A program made the translations under genes and the position numbers. Source: Micrococcaceae bacterium UBA6021 (GTDB lineage: Bacteria > Actinomycetota > Actinomycetes > Actinomycetales > Micrococcaceae). Taken from it: 35,794 bases of DNA. Of the stretch, positions 23,434-30,819 are shown in pieces. The stretch covers positions 1,236 through 37,029 of the forward strand of contig DIZT01000157.1 of NCBI GenBank assembly GCA_002427975.1. The letters are read 5' to 3'. The first letter of the stretch is position 1, and each line of letters begins with the position of its first letter. The notes beneath the pieces were generated by a model, which was not told where the DNA came from, did no database searches, and was given only the letters and a program-made list of their open reading frames with translations.

Positions 23434-25493
23434 AGGGTAATGACGGAGCCTTCAGGGACGTCGGTGTTCACGGGGTCCTGATCCCGGACGGTGCCAAAGA
23501 AGCCTCCGAGGATGTTATTGACCTGTACTTGAAAGCCTAGGCTTTCCAGTGCTTTGCGGGCTTCGGTGGCCTGCTTGCCGATGTAGCTGGGCACCTTGAC
23601 CATCCTGGGCCCGTCGGAGATGGTCAGCGACACCGTGCCGCCTTTGGTCAGTGTCCCGGACGACGGCGACTGGCTGGCAACCGCGCCCTTGGGCACCTTA
23701 GCGTCGTTGACCCTGTCCTTCGCGACGTCCGCCTTGAGGCCGGCTGCCTGAATCGCCTTGACCGCAGCATCCTTGTCCTGGCCGACCACGGCCGGCACGG
23801 GGATCGGCTGTGGCCCCTTGGAGACCAGGAGACTTACCGGCGTGCCGTGGCGCGCGGGAGTCCCGGAGGCAGGATCCTGGGCCAGCACGACGCCGGCAGC
23901 AACGGCGTCATCAAATTGCTCAGTGACGGCACCCAGCGCCATTTCGGCCTGATTAAGTCCGTTTTTCGATTCGTCCAGCGTTCCACCGGTCAGCTTCGGC
24001 AGCGCAAACAGCTGCGGACCTTTGGAAACAAACAGGGACACCGGCTGGAACTTCCGGGTCTCGGAGCCGGCAGTCGGGTCAGAACCCACCACCAGTCCCG
24101 AGGGGACGTCATCGTCGAAGACCTCGTTTGTCCGGCTCTGGAATCCTGCTTCACTGAGCAGCTGTTGGGCCTGGACCACTGACTTGTTGGCGACGGCCGG
24201 AATGGTGCCCGGCGAGCCTGGACCCATGCCGAAAAACCAGCCTGCTCCCGTGGCCAGCAATGCGATGATGACCAGGACCATCACCCAGAGGAGGCCCCGA
24301 CGCCGCGGGTTGCCTTCGCGCAGATTCCGGACAGGGGTCGCCGCGGCCCGGGACCTGGCCTTCTCGTCCTCCCTGTCGAGCCTGCGCTGGGCACGTTTGC
24401 TGAGGGGGACGGCGGCGGCTGATGTGTCTTGAGCATCCGGCCGGTACTGCCCCTCCGGCGCGTTCTGCGTCTCCGGCCGGGAGCCGGCGTCGGGAGGATA
24501 CAGGGCGTGCGGAGGGTACGGGGGCCGCTGGAGTTCCGGCCGCGAGGAGGACGACAATACCGCAGTGGGATTGTTGGTACGGGCGATGATCTCGGTGGGG
24601 TTCTGCTGCCCTGCATGGACGGCGGACGGAGGCCGGAGGTCCAGTTCGGAGTCTGTCAGGTTGGTCCGGATGTGGCGCAGTTCCTGCAGCAGGGCCTGGC
24701 CATCCACGGGCCGGTTCTCGGGATCGTTTGCGGTGCACCATTGGACGAGTTCGTCCATCTCAGCGGCGAGGCCCGGCACCAGGGCCGACGGCGGACCCAC
24801 CGTTTCATTAACGTGCTTGTACGCTACCTGGATGGGGACCTCGCCGTCGTACGGCTGCTGGCCCGTCAGCATCTCATACAGCATGATGCCCACTGAGTAG
24901 ATATCACTTCGGGTGTCAGCCTGCTTCCCCAGGACGAGCTCGGGGGAGAGGTAACCCACGGTGCCGATCAGAGTCCCCGTGCTGGTGGACGTCGTTACGG
25001 CACGGGCCAGTCCGAAGTCACCGATCTTGATGCGGCCGTCGTCGGCGATGAGGACGTTTTCGGGCTTGACGTCCCGGTGGATCAGCCCGGCGGCATGGGC
25101 CGCGCCGAGACCCTCCACCACAGGGTCAACGAGGGCCAGGGCCAGCCGGGGCGGCAGGGCACCCTTGGACCTGATGACGTCCCGGAGGGTGTGACCCTTG
25201 ATGTATTCCATCACCAGGTACGCCGTATGGCCGTCGTTGCCCTGGTCCAGGACCCCCACAACGTGGGCATGGGAAAGCTTCGCGGCGGCTTTCGCCTCGC
25301 GGCCCAGCCGGTCAAGGAAGGTTCCGTCTGTGGCGAGGTGGGGATGAAGTACTTTGAGGGCAACATCGCGTTCCAGCCGGAGATCCGTTGCCAGATATAC
25401 GGTGGACATGCCGCCGCGCGCGAGTTTGGAGCGGACGGCGTAGCGGTTATCCACCAGCGTTCCAACAAGACGGTCTGACACGTGTTCCTGCAC
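23421..25493 (-). CDS. pknL: Transmembrane Ser/Thr protein kinase with PASTA repeats (PknL/PknB type)
   Basis: The cytoplasmic kinase domain covers about residues 16-275: the glycine loop LARGGMSTVYLA, VALKVLHP (ATP Lys), the catalytic loop IHRDVKPENVL, IGDFGLARA and the activation segment TSTSTGTLIGTVGYLSPE, which holds several Thr residues for autophosphorylation. A Pro- and charge-rich juxtamembrane linker follows. One helix (LLWVMVLVIIALLATGAGWF, near residues 400-420) crosses the membrane. Four extracellular PASTA repeats follow; in this family they sense peptidoglycan or lipid II. GTG 25493 is given as the start; GTG 25481, with AGGA upstream, is equally possible. The aroG, Rv2175c-like and prenyl synthase neighbours point to PknL, although M. 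tuberculosis PknL lacks the extracellular PASTA array typical of PknB. Confidence 0.9.
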   Translation of the reverse strand: MQEHVSDRLVGTLVDNRYAVRSKLARGGMSTVYLATDLRLERDVALKVLHPHLATDGTFLDRLGREAKAAAKLSHAHVVGVLDQGNDGHTAYLVMEYIKGHTLRDVIRSKGALPPRLALALVDPVVEGLGAAHAAGLIHRDVKPENVLIADDGRIKIGDFGLARAVTTSTSTGTLIGTVGYLSPELVLGKQADTRSDIYSVGIMLYEMLTGQQPYDGEVPIQVAYKHVNETVGPPSALVPGLAAEMDELVQWCTANDPENRPVDGQALLQELRHIRTNLTDSELDLRPPSAVHAGQQNPTEIIARTNNPTAVLSSSSRPELQRPPYPPHALYPPDAGSRPETQNAPEGQYRPDAQDTSAAAVPLSKRAQRRLDREDEKARSRAAATPVRNLREGNPRRRGLLWVMVLVIIALLATGAGWFFGMGPGSPGTIPAVANKSVVQAQQLLSEAGFQSRTNEVFDDDVPSGLVVGSDPTAGSETRKFQPVSLFVSKGPQLFALPKLTGGTLDESKNGLNQAEMALGAVTEQFDDAVAAGVVLAQDPASGTPARHGTPVSLLVSKGPQPIPVPAVVGQDKDAAVKAIQAAGLKADVAKDRVNDAKVPKGAVASQSPSSGTLTKGGTVSLTISDGPRMVKVPSYIGKQATEARKALESLGFQVQVNNILGGFFGTVRDQDPVNTDVPEGSVITLTVV

Positions 25494-25499
25494 CCTACG

Positions 25500-25505
25500 A
25501 TCCTA
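25500..25505 (-). promoter_or_regulatory. -10 box (TAGGAT) for pknL
   Basis: On the minus strand TAGGAT (complement of 25500-25505) is separated by six bases from GTG 25493, so transcription could begin on the start codon itself. A -35 at 17 bases (TCGGAC) would fall inside the terminator of the upstream LysM gene. Both facts make the call tentative. Confidence 0.35.
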
Positions 25506-25512
25506 ATGCCGC

Positions 25513-25558
25513 AACGAAAAGGGTCCGAACCGACGTGCGGTCCGGACCCTCTTTCGTT
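25513..25558 (-). terminator. Terminator of the LysM/transglycosylase gene
   Basis: AACGAAA (25513-25519) pairs with TTTCGTT (25552-25558), and AGGGTCCG with CGGACCCT inside; a few central pairs close the loop. On the minus strand the stem is followed by a T-rich end. It separates the LysM gene from pknL. Confidence 0.85.
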
Positions 25559-25604
25559 ATCCCGGGCCGGCTTGAGCAAGCTCCGGGCGGCAGTGCGCGG
25601 TGAC

Positions 25605-27008
25605 CTAGCCGAAGTTCTGCTGCTGCGCCTTGATGGCAGCGACATAGGCCTTGGTGTCGTCGTACATGCCGTTCTTGCTGACCGAGTACTGGCCCTGGTA
25701 GTAGCCGGCAATGGCGGTGTCCACGTCCTTGCTGGTGGCAATCAGCCGTTTGATGATGGCCACGCCCGCGGTTGCGTTGTCGTAGGGGTTGAGCAGGTTC
25801 AACTGCCGCCCCACCAGGTCAGAGGCCCACTGGCCGGAGGACGGGATTACCTGCATGGTTCCGATGGCGTTGGCCGGTGAAACCGCGCGCTGGTTAAAGC
25901 CTGATTCCTGATTCGCAAAGGCAAGGGCGAGGGACGGTTCCACTCCCATCTGGCGTGCTGTGTCAGCCACGATGGTGCGCATCTCGGCCCGGGACGGCAC
26001 CGGCGAGGCGTTGAGCAGGGCCTTGTTCTCATTGGCGGAGCTGACAACTGCCGCAGGGTAGCTGAAGCCCAGGAAGGAGCTTGGCACCAGCGGCGCAACG
26101 TTTGCGGCCGGGGTGGAGGCAGCAGGCTGAATCGAGGCGCCAGGAATAGCCAGCTTGTTGCCCGGGTAGATGACGGCGGTCATGCTGAGCTGGTTTGCCG
26201 CCAGGAGATCCGAGAGTTTGACGCCGTGCCTGGAGGCGATCGCGGACAGGGTATCGCCGGCCTTGATGGTGTACGCGCCAGCGGGCGCGGGCGCGGGCGC
26301 TGGAGCTGCCGGAGCAGAGGCAGGCTGAAGGGCGAGTGCCGGTGCGGCTGGAGCAGCTGGTGCCGGAGCAGCTGGTGCCGGAGAAGCGGCTTCGCCCGCG
26401 CCGACCTTGACCTTCTGCCCTGGGTAGATGATGGAGCGCATGTTCAGGCCGTTCCAGCTGAAAACATCCGACAGGCTGACGTTGTGCCGGGCCGCTATGC
26501 CGCTGAGCGTATCGCCGGCCTTTACCGTATAGCTGCCGCCCGCGTTGGCCGGAGCGGCCGGGGCAGGGGCCGCCGGCGCCGGGGCGGGGGCGGATGGCGA
26601 GCCGGACAGCTTGATCTTCTGGCCAGGGTAAATGATGGTGTTCGGCTGGAGGTTGTTGAGCTTAAGGATTTCGTTCGTGTTGAGCCCGAACTTGCCGGCG
26701 ATTCCACTGACGGTATCTCCGCGGGCGATGGTGTATTCCGCCGGCGCTTCAGGCTGCGCAGGCTGGAAGGCCGCTGGAATGGTGGTGGAAACCGAGGCCG
26801 CCGGGATGAGGGCTGTCTTCGCTTCCACTGCCTGGGCCTTCATCGCCGCGGCAAGCGTTGCCGGAATGGGGCGTGCAGGGGCCTGTGCAACGGCCGGCTG
26901 GGCAAGGGCCATGGACGACAGGACAACCGCAGGAAGCGCCGCTGTGGTGACAGCAAGCATGGGCAGACTCGGCCTGGGGGACTGCTTTGGCGAGCGGGAC
27001 GTCGTCAT
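25605..27008 (-). CDS. Secreted LysM-repeat lytic transglycosylase
   Basis: The protein should bind peptidoglycan and cleave its glycan strands outside the cell. A signal peptide is visible (LPMLAVTTAALPAVVLSSMA, with cleavage likely after AQPAVAQA). Three LysM domains follow near residues 90, 158 and 244, each starting with (Y)T(I/V)xxGDT(L/V)S and ending in IIYPGQK or VIYPGNK. They are joined by Ala-Pro linkers. The C-terminal SLT domain has the catalytic Glu in ANQESGFNQRAVSPANAIGT, then MQVIPSSGQWA and GYYQGQYSV. ATG 27008 is preferred, since GAGGA lies eight bases upstream; TTG 27029 is the longer option. The length is 467 residues. It lies next to the PASTA kinase, suggesting shared control of wall turnover; that link is inferred. 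Confidence 0.92.
   Translation of the reverse strand: MTTSRSPKQSPRPSLPMLAVTTAALPAVVLSSMALAQPAVAQAPARPIPATLAAAMKAQAVEAKTALIPAASVSTTIPAAFQPAQPEAPAEYTIARGDTVSGIAGKFGLNTNEILKLNNLQPNTIIYPGQKIKLSGSPSAPAPAPAAPAPAAPANAGGSYTVKAGDTLSGIAARHNVSLSDVFSWNGLNMRSIIYPGQKVKVGAGEAASPAPAAPAPAAPAAPALALQPASAPAAPAPAPAPAGAYTIKAGDTLSAIASRHGVKLSDLLAANQLSMTAVIYPGNKLAIPGASIQPAASTPAANVAPLVPSSFLGFSYPAAVVSSANENKALLNASPVPSRAEMRTIVADTARQMGVEPSLALAFANQESGFNQRAVSPANAIGTMQVIPSSGQWASDLVGRQLNLLNPYDNATAGVAIIKRLIATSKDVDTAIAGYYQGQYSVSKNGMYDDTKAYVAAIKAQQQNFG
26350..26379. repeat. 15-bp tandem repeat in the Ala-Pro linker
   Basis: GGAGCAGCTGGTGCC occurs twice in direct succession (26350-26364, 26365-26379), with a partial third copy after it. 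On the coding strand it encodes an Ala/Pro linker between LysM domains 2 and 3. Slippage here would change linker length without breaking the frame. Confidence 0.85.
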
Positions 27009-27029
27009 GGAAGGAATCCTCTTCTTCAA

Positions 27030-27247
27030 CTGCCGGGGCGAGTGATGCGGTGTGACTATTGATACTAGTGTTACTTAAGTTATTGCTGTTGCAAATGTGA
27101 TCTATGTGAATCTCTCACGAAATTCCCCTTAGCACAAGAATTCACCTTGGTTGGGCATGAAGAGTTTCGTGGTGTGTCGACCAGTTTTCCCGGGCGGCAG
27201 CAAAGGCCGACTAGGCGGCAGGGCTCTGGCCGTGGCAACCTTGATCC
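27030..27247. promoter_or_regulatory. AT-rich divergent intergenic region before the LysM gene
   Basis: The part from about 27050 to 27150 is clearly richer in A and T than the rest of the window. It holds small palindromes (ACTAGT near 27065, ACTTAAGT near 27073) and several weak -10 candidates on the minus strand, such as TAGTAT. I cannot choose one promoter. It should drive the LysM gene leftward and the Rv2175c-like gene rightward. No riboswitch fold was recognised. Confidence 0.4.
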
Positions 27248-27601
27248 GTGAGTAACGTAGAAAGCCTTGTGGGCGAGTGGCTGCCCCTGCCGGATGTCGC
27301 GCAGTTGTTGGACGTTTCGATTACGAGAGTCCACGGCCTTATTGATGAACGTGCTCTGGCCGCCCTGCGGGTCGGGGACCGGCGCATACGATCAGTTCCG
27401 GCCGCGTTTATCCAGGATGGCCAGGTCGTTGACAGCCTGAAGGGCACCATTGTGGTTTTGGCTGACGCCGGCTATTCCGATGAGGACCTGATCGTCTGGC
27501 TGTTCACGGCCGACGAATCGCTGCGCGGCCGGCCGATTGACGCATTGCGGGAAGGCCGAAAGACCGAAATCAGGCGCAGGGCCCAGACTCTGGCCTGGTA
27601 A
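27248..27601 (+). CDS. Rv2175c-family DNA-binding protein
   Basis: The 117-residue protein has an N-terminal winged-helix-like domain (WLPLPDVAQLLDVSITRVHG then LIDERALAALRVGDRRIRSV). A C-terminal part follows with the family pattern VVDSLKGTIVVLADAGYSDE, LIVWLFTADESLRGRPIDAL and the basic end REGRKTEIRRRAQTLAW. This matches Rv2175c of M. tuberculosis, a DNA-binding substrate of kinase PknL. The mycobacterial protein has a longer N-terminal tail carrying the phosphorylated Thr; here only about ten residues (MSNVESLVGE) precede the fold and they contain no Thr. The start GTG 27248 has no good ribosome site. The gene lies between the LysM gene, transcribed away from it, and the convergent prenyl synthase gene. 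Confidence 0.88.
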   Translation: MSNVESLVGEWLPLPDVAQLLDVSITRVHGLIDERALAALRVGDRRIRSVPAAFIQDGQVVDSLKGTIVVLADAGYSDEDLIVWLFTADESLRGRPIDALREGRKTEIRRRAQTLAW

Positions 27602-27625
27602 GCGGCACAGAGAGTCCGGGCCCTG
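27577..27625. terminator. Hairpin between the Rv2175c-like gene and the prenyl synthase
   Basis: CAGGGCCC (27577-27584) pairs with GGGCCCTG (27618-27625). Inside, GACTCT (27586-27591) pairs with AGAGTC (27611-27616) after one mismatch. The stem starts within the last codons of the Rv2175c-like gene. It lacks a T tract but lies between convergent genes, where a terminator is expected. Confidence 0.55.
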
Positions 27626-27649
27626 GTCTGGTCTGGCCGGTGGAATTCA

Positions 27650-28744
27650 TCAGGATGCGCGGCTGACTGTCGCTTCCGCCAGCCGCCGCAGGGCAGTCTT
27701 GGGCAGCTCGTCCAAGGGCAGCTGGTCCAGTGCGTCAAATGCCGCGGCGCCGAATTCGCTGATCAGCACCTCGGTCGCCTGGAGGGCCCCGGACTCCTTG
27801 ATAATGCGGCGGATCTCGGCAACGTCCGCGTCGCCCAGATCAGGACTGCCGAGTTTGGCATCGACGAAGGCCGACTCGGCGGCCGAGGCCTGGCCCAGCG
27901 CGAGGGCAATGAGCACTGTCCTCTTGCCCTCCCGGAGATCATCTCCGGCCGGCTTGCCGGTGGTGACAGGGTCCCCGAAAACGCCCAGGACGTCGTCGCG
28001 CAGTTGGAATGCCTCGCCCAGCGGCAACGCGAAAGCAGAGTAGCCCCTGAGCAGTTCATCCGGAGCGCCCGCCAAGGCGCCGCCAAGCGCGAGGGGATGC
28101 TCAGTGGAGTACTTGGCGGACTTGAACCTGATGATGGACTGGGCCCGCGTGACGGCGCCGGCCCGGTCCCGGACGGGGCCGGCCACTTCCTCCAGGATGT
28201 CCAGGTACTGTCCCGCCATCACCTCGGCACGCATGAGGTTGAAGATGAGCCTGGCCCGGCTGCCTGAAGCTGCCTGTCCGCCAATGTCGGTAAAGGCCTC
28301 CTCGCTGAAGGATAGGCACAGGTCTCCCGTGAGAATGGCGGCTGCATGGCCGAACCTTTCGCTGTCCAGCGCCCAGCCTTGGGCGTGGTGGAGCTGGCTG
28401 AAACGGCGGTGGACGCTGGGCCCGCCCCGCCTGGTGTCCGAACGGTCAATGATGTCGTCGTGGATCAGGGCTGCTGCCTGGAAAAGCTCCAGCGCAGAGC
28501 CTGCAGTGACGATCTGCGCGGCTGCCGCCTCGCCGCCGGCGCCCCGCCAACCCCAATAGCACATGAGGGCGCGGAGCCTTTTGCCGCCCGTGACCAGGTT
28601 CGATATCGAGCCCATGATGGGATCAATATCGGGGGATATTGCAGCCATGAGGGCCTGCCGTGTGGTGAGGAAGTCCGTCAGCTCACCGGCGACGGCGGCC
28701 ACGAATGCTGTCTGTTCAAGCCTCAGCTGCTCCGCGACCGTCAC
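27650..28744 (-). CDS. Trans-isoprenyl diphosphate synthase (polyprenyl synthetase family)
   Basis: The enzyme extends allylic diphosphates with isopentenyl diphosphate. The first Asp-rich motif is LIHDDIIDRSDTRRGGPSVH (about residues 93-112), and the second is QLRDDVLGVFGDP near residue 240, both needed for Mg-diphosphate binding. GGKRLRALMCYWGW carries the IPP-binding Lys-Arg. The length is 364 residues, like the IdsA/GGPP synthase group. Product length (C15, C20 or longer) cannot be fixed by eye; the residues before the first motif (ALELFQAAA) lack bulky aromatics at the usual stop position, which suggests C20 or longer. The GTG start overlaps the lipoprotein stop by four bases (GTGA), so the two are co-transcribed. 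Rv2173 is the positional counterpart. Confidence 0.92.
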   Translation of the reverse strand: MTVAEQLRLEQTAFVAAVAGELTDFLTTRQALMAAISPDIDPIMGSISNLVTGGKRLRALMCYWGWRGAGGEAAAAQIVTAGSALELFQAAALIHDDIIDRSDTRRGGPSVHRRFSQLHHAQGWALDSERFGHAAAILTGDLCLSFSEEAFTDIGGQAASGSRARLIFNLMRAEVMAGQYLDILEEVAGPVRDRAGAVTRAQSIIRFKSAKYSTEHPLALGGALAGAPDELLRGYSAFALPLGEAFQLRDDVLGVFGDPVTTGKPAGDDLREGKRTVLIALALGQASAAESAFVDAKLGSPDLGDADVAEIRRIIKESGALQATEVLISEFGAAAFDALDQLPLDELPKTALRRLAEATVSRAS

Positions 28745-29256
28745 TTGGCTGACTCAACTGCCACGTTGGCGCCGATGGTGAAAGTGGAAACACCGGCCGC
28801 TTCGACCACCGCGACGTTGACGGTCTCGCTATCGTTCCGGACGAAGTCCTTCGAAGCCACCGCGCCGACGGCGTCGCCGGGTACGGCTTTGAAGCCCTGC
28901 GCCTCCAGGTGCTTTGTGTAGAAATCCACGACGGCCGCGGTGGGGGCAGTGATGCTGGCCACCAGTGCCACGGTGATGGGCGTGGCCGCCTTATCGATGC
29001 TGCTCGATTGCACGGTAGCTCCGGGCATCAGCGGGATAAGCGCCGCCGGGAAACCTGCCGCGATTGTTCCGACAGCAGCCGTCGTTCCGGGCGACGCCGA
29101 CGGACTCGCCGACGCGGTGACGCTGGAGGGGTTCGATGCCGGTGCCGACGGTGTGGCTGCTCCGGGGGCCGGAGGGCTGCAGGCGGCGAGTGCCAGCAAG
29201 GCTCCAGCGGCAAGTGCCGCCACTCCTGTTGGCTTAAGACTTCTCATGACCGTCAC
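28741..29256 (-). CDS. Small secreted lipoprotein of unknown function
   Basis: The 171-residue protein starts with a signal peptide ending in a lipobox: GVAALAAGALLALAAC, in which the Cys should be lipidated. A Ser/Thr/Pro/Ala-rich linker follows. The mature domain (about 100 residues) contains PLMPGATVQSSSIDKAATPI, VDFYTKHLEAQGFKAVPGDA and VNVAVVEAAGVSTFTIGANV. I recognise no catalytic motif. GTG 29256 is chosen because AGGAGG lies nine bases upstream; ATG 29247 is also possible. The gene is first in an operon with the prenyl synthase, so a role in lipid or envelope metabolism is plausible but unproven. Confidence 0.82.
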   Translation of the reverse strand: MTVMRSLKPTGVAALAAGALLALAACSPPAPGAATPSAPASNPSSVTASASPSASPGTTAAVGTIAAGFPAALIPLMPGATVQSSSIDKAATPITVALVASITAPTAAVVDFYTKHLEAQGFKAVPGDAVGAVASKDFVRNDSETVNVAVVEAAGVSTFTIGANVAVESAK

Positions 29257-29317
29257 AGGGACTGTCCTCCTGGTGTTGATGCCGGATTCAGCCTCCAGTT
29301 TAGTCAGTACCAACCGA

Positions 29318-29323
29318 TAGAAT
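29318..29323 (+). promoter_or_regulatory. -10 box (TAGAAT) next to the dinB start
   Basis: TAGAAT, five of six consensus bases, ends seven bases before GTG 29331. Transcription would therefore start at or one base before the start codon, predicting a leaderless dinB mRNA. There is no ribosome site. No LexA box of the actinobacterial type is seen near it, and the -35 region is weak. Confidence 0.5.
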
Positions 29324-29330
29324 TGCCGAT

Positions 29331-30554
29331 GTGGGGCCTGACCGGAACAACCAGTACACCGAAGCGGGTCTTCGTGAGCTCCGGCGTAACTGCATCTTGC
29401 ATGTGGACATGGACGCTTTCTTCGTCTCCGTGGAGCTGCGCACACGTCCGGAGCTCCGCGGCAAGCCAGTGATCGTCGGATTTCCGGCGGACCGCTCAGT
29501 GGTCCTCTCGGCCTCGTATGAGGCCCGCGCCTTCGGGGTGAAGTCCGCCATGCCCATGGTGGTCGCGGCCCGGATGTGTCCCAAGGCCGTCATCATTGAG
29601 CCGCGCCACAAGCTGTACTACGAAGTCTCCGGCCAGCTGATGGAAATCTTCGAATCCATCACCGAACTGGTGGAGCCGCTGAGCGTCGACGAAGCCTTCC
29701 TCGATGTCAGTGGCGCCATCCGGCGTCTGGGGCCACCGCGCGAAATCGGCGAACTTATCCGGCGCCGGGTGGCTGCTGAACTGGGCATTACAGCGTCCGT
29801 GGGAATTGCGGCCAGCAAGTTCGTTGCCAAAATAGCGTCCACGCGCTGCAAACCTGACGGACTGCTGATGATTGGTCCCGACGAGACAGTGCCCTATCTT
29901 CACAGCCTGCCCGTGGGGGCGTTGTGGGGAATCGGCGCCAAGACAACGGACGTCCTTGCCCGGATGGGCATCAGGACCGTGGCGGACCTGGCGGCCACAC
30001 CGTTGTCCTCCCTTAAGAAGGTGCTGGGTGCTACCGGCGAGCATGTCTACCGGCTGTCGTGGGGGATCGATCCGAGGACCGTGACCCCCGTAAGGCTGGA
30101 GAAGAGCATCGGGGCTGAAGAGACGTTCGCCGTGGATACCGGCGATGACGCCCTCATCAGCCGCGAGTTGTTGCGGCTTGCCCATCGGACCGCAGGCAGG
30201 CTGCGGAGTTCGGGGATGGTGGCCCGGACCGTGGCGTTGAAACTGCGCTATGCCGACTTCTCCACCATCACCAGGAGCCGGACCGTGCACACGCCGGTGG
30301 ACAGTGCCCAGCTGATTCACGCAGTGGCCCTCCAGCTCCTGGAATCATTGGGGAACCGTCCCATGACGGTGCGCCTTGTGGGCATCCGTGCCGAACAGCT
30401 TGAAGAGGCTGCCCGGACCTCCCTGCAGCTGAGCCTTGACCGCCGTGATGACAACTGGCGGGCGGCAGAACAGGTGCTGGACCAGGTCAGTCGGAAGTTC
30501 GGAAACAAGTCCATCCTTCCGGCCAGTCTCCTGGATTCCGAAAACGGGAATTAA
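29331..30554 (+). CDS. dinB: DNA polymerase IV (Y-family, DinB)
   Basis: This error-prone polymerase copies past damaged bases. The palm metal ligands are in HVDMDAFFVSVEL (Asp26, Asp28) and PLSVDEAFLDVSG (near residues 118-126). Other family segments are GKPVIVGFPADRSVVLSASY, GIAASKFVAKIASTRCKPDG with the helix-hairpin-helix after it (GIGAKTTDVLARMGIRTVAD), and a little-finger domain from about 245 (SIGAEETFAVDTGDD). The length is 407 residues. The extreme C-terminus (PASLLDSENGN) lacks an obvious clamp-binding motif of the QLxLF type; LQLSLD near residue 366 might serve. The GTG start has a -10 box directly before it. DinB1/DinB2 assignment is not possible by eye. Confidence 0.94.
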   Translation: MGPDRNNQYTEAGLRELRRNCILHVDMDAFFVSVELRTRPELRGKPVIVGFPADRSVVLSASYEARAFGVKSAMPMVVAARMCPKAVIIEPRHKLYYEVSGQLMEIFESITELVEPLSVDEAFLDVSGAIRRLGPPREIGELIRRRVAAELGITASVGIAASKFVAKIASTRCKPDGLLMIGPDETVPYLHSLPVGALWGIGAKTTDVLARMGIRTVADLAATPLSSLKKVLGATGEHVYRLSWGIDPRTVTPVRLEKSIGAEETFAVDTGDDALISRELLRLAHRTAGRLRSSGMVARTVALKLRYADFSTITRSRTVHTPVDSAQLIHAVALQLLESLGNRPMTVRLVGIRAEQLEEAARTSLQLSLDRRDDNWRAAEQVLDQVSRKFGNKSILPASLLDSENGN

Positions 30555-30603
30555 CGGGGCCCCGGCACCTTGCAGACGCTGGTCGCGGGAGGTCATGGCC
30601 GTC

Positions 30604-30648
30604 TTTCAGAACGGCCCCCGACAAACTATCCTTATATGTACATAGTTT
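30604..30648 (+). promoter_or_regulatory. Promoter of the DUF3040 gene with inverted repeat
   Basis: TTTCAG (30604-30609), a 17-base spacer and TATCCT (30627-30632) form a promoter candidate. AAACTAT (30623-30629) and ATAGTTT (30642-30648) are perfect inverted arms spanning the -10 and the expected start near 30639. TATGTACATA (30635-30644) is a 10-base palindrome inside. The 5' leader to ATG 30820 would be about 180 bases; I see no other gene in the gap 30555-30819. Confidence 0.5.
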
Positions 30649-30819
30649 TCAGTTATTGCCGGACTTCTTGGACATGCTGCAGTTCCAACGGCCCGCATGC
30701 CGGTGTTCGCTTTCCGCCATCGTCGGCGGGGCGGGAACCTCCCGGGCATGTCGGTCGTTATCGGAGCAGTAGCACGGGATGGGACCAGCCCGGACGTTGG
30801 CCTACTTAAGGAGGTCGTG

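Noticed and set aside
27105..27119. Crp-like TGTGA...TCACG near the LysM gene
   Set aside because: The gap is five bases, not six, so the half-sites are out of phase for a Crp-family dimer.
27030..27247. Possible c-di-AMP (ydaO-type) riboswitch before the LysM gene
   Set aside because: Such genes often carry one in actinobacteria, but the GC-rich conserved blocks of that riboswitch are not present on the minus strand.
29270..29340. LexA (SOS) box before dinB
   Set aside because: No sequence close to the actinobacterial pattern TCGAAC-N4-GTTCGA is present.
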